From Cryptomeria japonica (taxonomy: Eukaryota; Streptophyta; Pinopsida; Cupressales; Cupressaceae): a DNA stretch of 64,000 bases. Below the pieces are notes generated by a model. It did no database searches and had not been told where the DNA came from. It saw only the letters and a list, made by a program, of their open reading frames with translations. Location: contig NC_081412.1 in assembly GCF_030272615.1 (NCBI RefSeq), forward strand, positions 686,212,583 to 686,276,582, written 5' to 3'. The first letter of the stretch is position 1. Each line of letters opens with the position of its first letter. The translations under genes were made by a program, and so were the position numbers. Of this stretch, positions 59,422 through 64,000 are shown in pieces.

Positions 59422-62284
59422 ACAAGAATAACCATAGAAAAGATTGAAGGAGGAAATTTTTGATCAGAGGACTTAGCAAGGCTCTTGGATTTTAAGACTT
59501 GAATTTGATGAAAATGAATTTCGCTAATTGATAGGGTCCTTGGATTAGGACACAGATTTGATTAGGATTGCACCTTAGTCCTTGGATGAGGATTTTAGGT
59601 GGGAAATGTTGATGAAACCACAAGCGAGGTAATGACTAAGTTGGGTAGAATTTAGACCTTGGAATGATGATCAAAAGATTTTCTTCCACTAAGGGTTGAC
59701 TAATGACCCTAAGTAAAACAAAGACGTGAGATAAGAGTCTTGATTGACTCAAAGGATAAGGAAAAGGTACTTGGAGAGGATTCTTCTTCAAGCACACAAC
59801 CAAGTGATTAAGGATGAGGTCTAAATGAAACTTCACAAGGCATGCAACCTTAATGTGATGTTAAATTGGATTAAAGAATGATTTGATTTGGATTTGAGAA
59901 TTGATTTGATAATTGAAGGTGATTGATTTTGTTATTGATTGATGTGCTAAGTCCTTAGGAAAAGATTTAGGATGATTGATTGAAGAGGGATGATAGTGAT
60001 GATTACAAGAGATTTGGTGACTAGGTTATCCTTGGCATGAACATGACTCAATAGATGATTGGTTTGGATGGCAAGTTGTACGAAGGGATACAACCACCTT
60101 GATTTTGATGATAGTTGGTGTTAAACGACAAACCTGAACCTTGATGGAGGGCATAGACTCTTAATTCATCACTAGCATCAAACTCATTGATATGATGATG
60201 GACGTAATCACGGTAATGATGCAAGAAGGTCCTATGTTTAAGCAAGAGTTTGTGGTTTGTGTACCAAAATTTTTGACGTCTAATGAGCTGTACTTGTATG
60301 AGCTTCTTCTTCTTGATAGGTCGATGGATTGACTTCTTAGGATGCTTATACAACTTGGGTTTATGAAACATGAGATGGACAGAGTTTCGATGCAATTGGG
60401 ACTTTGTGTGGATGGTGACTAGGATGTGACTTGGGTATGACTATGATTGAAATTGTGACTAGGACCTTGACTTGGATGATTGTTTGTTTTTAGACAAGTG
60501 TTTTTGCAAAGTATTTGAGGATAATGATGTGTTTAGTCTACTCTTGATAAGTAAGTATCAAACAAAGAAAACACAATAATCAAATGAATTTTAGCTCAAA
60601 GACACTCATGCTCATATACAACATTCTTAAGGCTAGCAGGGACAATAGTCATTGGATCCCAATTGGTTTCCCAGCTACGCTTACCCAGAGCAGACACTTA
60701 GATGCTTGACCCCACTGGCTCCCCTCCACGACACTCAATTTTTTGGGGCAGCCAAGCATCAATTCCCATGAAAACTCCTCATGGCAAACTTTGTGTCTCT
60801 ACCAAGGGTCATAAAAATATGGGCGGCTTTGGAGGTCCGACCTCCTGCACCAACGACTAGAAGGTTTTTGGCCACTATGCAAAAGGTGTTTAGAATGGCT
60901 TCTCGTTAGGAGCTACCCTTTGCAGTTGTGCAAGCATAATTGAGGCCTATAGCCCAACGAAGCACCAAGAATTTAGTAGTCACACAAGTGTGATTGAGAT
61001 CTCTAGGATCCTACTAAGTACCTAATGTGAGAGTGAACTCTCATATAGCCCCAACCATTGATTCTTTCGATCTCAATGGCCTATTTATTATAGTGAGTTG
61101 GGAACCCCAGGTCTGGGTGTACTCACTTGGGTTGTTCCCCTCTCACCAACTCAAAGAGCAACTTGGGAGGGCAAGCCCGCTAAGGGTAAACATGCAATAA
61201 ACATGAAAAGCTTGGAGGGTCTAGATAGACAAGAGAATACTCTCCTACCTTTATGCTTTTCACAAACACAAAAGGTAATAGTTTATTTACCCCCTAATTA
61301 GATCTAGGTACCTAGTTAAAAAAAAAACATAATGTTTGTTTGAAACTCCTAGGCAACTTGCAAAACCATTTTATTAGTAGTTTTGTATTTTTTAAGTCTT
61401 GGACAATCGAAGAAGCTGCACCACTCACAAAAAAAATAATGCAATTAGTAGCTACAAGCCTGCAGAAACATCGCACATGCTAATCTGCAGTCAAGCGCAT
61501 TGAAGCACTTGTGCAGGTGCTGAAACGCCTACGTATGCGTTGAAGAGAGCCGAAAGAAAAATAAAATATAGAAAATAAAAACAAATAAAATTGCTGATTT
61601 ATACCTGACCGTCGCACTGTTCTGGATCAGTCGCGCCGAAGCGCCTGCGCACACACTGAAATGTCTTCGCTCGCACTGAAACACCTACGCTCATGCTAAA
61701 ACACAACAACTAAGAAAAAAAGTTAGCTGTTAGATGGAAAATTAAAAGAAAAATTAAATTTTTAAAGTGGGCGGGATTTTGAAAACGATCGCGCTGATAT
61801 AGGTTATCTTGCGCTGAAACGTGGGCGTACACGCTGGAACGCAAGCGCATGCGCTGAGAAAGACCAAAATAGTTAGTAGAATTCAAAAAATTCCAAAATT
61901 TGAATTTGAGCGGGGATCCAGCAAAGCGCCCACGCTATCACACGTCCCTCGCGCTGAACTGGGAATACTAAAAAAAAAAGACTAACTTGTAAAACCAAAT
62001 AACCAAATTTTCTTCTTAGATTTTTTTTATTTCTTTAAGTATTTTGACTATTAATCAATAAGAAAGAAGTAGAATGAAAAATGAAGAAGACTGTTAGATT
62101 AGGTAGGAAATTTTAAATCTGATGCATTGTTCCAGAAATGCACACACTAATATGTAGACCTATAGGGGAGCGAGAAAGTAAATTTAAGTCTGGGGCGCTC
62201 ACGCTGATGTGCCTACACACGCGCTGAAATGCTTTTCGCTTGCGCTAATTTGTAGGCGCTCGGGCTATTCCGATACCTGCAACT
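59422..62284 (-). other. Element 2 leader between 5' LTR and gag
   Basis: Untranslated leader of 2.9 kb. The block 60580-61230 is nearly the same as 40660-41330 of element 1. From 61440 to 62280 the CG-rich word GCGCTGAAA and its variants (CACGCTGGAACGC, GCATGCGCTGAG) recur many times. No ORF is recognised and no confident primer-binding site is seen next to the LTR. Confidence 0.55.
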
Positions 62285-63626
62285 TGAAAACTCACAAAAA
62301 CTCAAAATAAACGTTAGATTTAGGGACGTGGGTCCCACCGGGCGTGGCAAAATGAACCAAGGGAAAAATCCAAAATGCAAGGTTAGATTGAATCAATGAC
62401 AAAGGATATAAAACAACCAAAAGATCAAAATATAAATAAACCTTTATACCTTGCCAAGAGAGGATTCTCTTGTTCCTCTGATTCAAACTCTTGTTGAAGT
62501 CAAGGACGTGCCTCTTCCTAGCTTGATATGATCGGTCTAATAGGATAAATGTGGTTGGCTCTCCAATATTGTGCACAAATGATATATGATAGATGGATGA
62601 GAGAGGATGGATTGATGATCAAAGGATGAAATGGCTAAGTATGGATGGGTGCAAATTTTGGTATAGTAAGGGTATGAGGATGGTTTCTTGGGCACAAACT
62701 AGCAACATGGATTTACTAAACTTAGAGATGATATATGAAGGGATGAAGTCCTCAATTTATAGGAAGAGAAGAGGAGAAATGGAGGGCTAGGATTGACCCA
62801 AGATGGAGGGTCAGGATTTCTTGTGAGCCCACACAAGGCCCAAGAGAGGATGACAAGACAAGTGTAGAGATCAAGAGATATGCCTTAAAGGCATTTATTG
62901 TCTCCACACTCCTCAAGGCTCATTGGGAAGACTTCCCAATGTGCCTAGGGAAGAACAAGGAATAAAATATTCCTTGAGGGATAGAGATGAAGAATTAAAA
63001 ATTCTTCAAAAAAGATGTTCACAGGGATTGGAGGAATTCAAAATTCCTTGGAGGATGGGATGCCTAGAGGAATGTGAGATTTTGAAAATCTCACATTCAC
63101 CTAGGAAAAGAGCATTTAAGGAGGGTGGTTGGATGGAAGGGACAAGGAGTTGAATTTGTGGCTAATCATGATGATTAGCCACTAGCAACTCATTAGGAGA
63201 GGGATTAAAAGAATGATTAGGTGGGATTAGGGTAGATCAAATTTGTAGGAGGAATTGACTAGGAGAGAGAATGAGTGGAGGGAATTAAAAATTAGAAGAA
63301 TAATGCTAAGTGAGTTTAGGGAGCTTCTAGAAGAATTCATTAGGTTAATGATGGATTAGGAAAAATGTGATTTGTAGGAATCACCTAGATTAATTAATTA
63401 ATTGAAATTAATTAATTAAAAGGAGGAATTTGAGGAGACTTAATATTAAGGATTTTTAGAAGAATAAAGGTGGATTGATTTATTAAATAAATCAATCAAT
63501 AGACTATAGTGACAATATTAATTATAATTAATTAATATTGAGGAGGAATTAAAAATTGGCACAATTAATAAATTAATTATGTCAGGAACTTAAAATAATT
63601 AAAATAATTATTTTTAAGTGTCTACA
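62285..63626 (-). repeat. Element 2 5' LTR
   Basis: Starts TGTAGACACTT on the minus strand at 63626, with the TSD CAACT outside (63627-63631), and ends ...GAGTTTTCA at 62285. A TATAAATT box lies at 62754-62761. It contains ~65-70 bp near its end that are missing in the 3' LTR. Confidence 0.87.
62754..62761 (-). promoter_or_regulatory. Element 2 LTR TATA box
   Basis: TATAAATT on the minus strand, in the same place as in the element 1 LTRs, giving a U3 of ~865 bp. Confidence 0.6.
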
Positions 63627-63631
63627 CAACT

Positions 63632-64000
63632 CTTATCCTTCATCCTACATGATTTATGCTCTAATGTTTGTGCTCTTTGGCAATGATTTGGCTTTCAAGA
63701 AGACTCTAAGACTCTTGAAGAAAAGTTTAAAATAGACAAACGAGACACCATTTCTTGACAAAACTATTACATTTCTCTCATAACTTGCATACTTGAGAGG
63801 CATTACAATATATGAATGAACTCTTTTATTTAAAATAATCGTGAGATAAGGGACTGATCCGTGGTGTGCATATAGTTACTCTTAAATGAATCTCTTGATA
63901 TTCTTGAAATACATGGGCTTCTTCTTGTACTATCTGCTTAATAACATGCATCGTGCCAATATACCCCTTCTATTTGCTTCCAACACATTGCTTCTTTGAA
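63632..64000. other. Unidentified DNA at window end
   Basis: No gene seen. It continues the style of 43841-46103 and is taken as the far flank of the element 2 insertion site. Confidence 0.4.

Larger units (their letters stand above)
46109..63626 (-). mobile_element. Ty3/gypsy Tat-type retrotransposon, element 2 (17.5 kb)
   Basis: LTRs at 46109-47373 and 62285-63626 enclose gag-pol on the minus strand. CAACT lies directly outside both ends (46104-46108 and 63627-63631). It is the same family as element 1 but a separate insertion with its own TSD. It keeps an extra ~2.7 kb near the 3' LTR with a plus-strand (antisense) ORF coding for a plant mobile domain. Gag-pol is broken by stops and frameshifts, so the element is not autonomous. 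Confidence 0.9.

Overview
This is plant nuclear DNA, most likely from a large-genome gymnosperm such as a conifer. That is an inference from very long LTR retrotransposons, giant solo LTRs, nested insertions, low gene density and AT-rich intergenic DNA; the species cannot be named from the window. Only one host gene is recognisable: SF3B1, the large HEAT-repeat subunit of the U2 snRNP SF3b complex, on the minus strand at 13388-17586. Its coding region has no introns, but a near-perfect 374-bp tandem duplication (15431-15804 / 15805-16178) breaks the frame. As assembled, the locus therefore encodes two overlapping fragments (595 and 805 codons) instead of one protein of about 1274 residues.

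The left part (1-25 kb) is SF3B1 surrounded by solo LTRs. Three have exact 5-bp target-site duplications (TSDs): 4020-8417 (minus, 4.4 kb, TSD GGACT), 10598-13127 (2.5 kb, TSD GTAAG) and 18413-25227 (plus, 6.8 kb, TSD ATACT). The first and third belong to one giant-LTR family: they share their first ~60 bp and last ~1 kb but have unrelated middles. The middle of the first is a degenerate ~175-bp-period array of 14 copies of a ~42-bp imperfect palindrome. The middle of the third carries a 2.2-kb foldback element with ~1.08-kb inverted arms and a 9-bp Mutator-type TSD, a CG-rich repeat region and a small broken reading frame.

The right part (28-64 kb) holds two complete but degenerate Ty3/gypsy elements on the minus strand: element 1 at 28479-43835 (TSD CTATC) and element 2 at 46109-63626 (TSD CAACT). 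Both have gag with a zinc knuckle, aspartic protease, a G-patch-like segment, reverse transcriptase, RNase H, a second RNase H-like domain, and integrase without a chromodomain. This order matches the Tat lineage. Element 2 also carries, antisense between integrase and the 3' LTR, a broken ORF that reads as a plant mobile domain (PMD) followed by a charged, probably coiled-coil tail. Element 1 lacks this ORF. Instead it has a 15-copy ~50-bp tandem array enclosed between two copies of the LTR terminus. Most inactivating changes are C-to-T or G-to-A, as expected from deamination of methylated cytosine, and several defects are shared by both elements.

The DNA between the elements (25.2-28.5, 43.8-46.1 and 63.6-64 kb) is unidentified non-coding sequence into which the elements inserted. 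No tRNA, rRNA or CRISPR locus was recognised.
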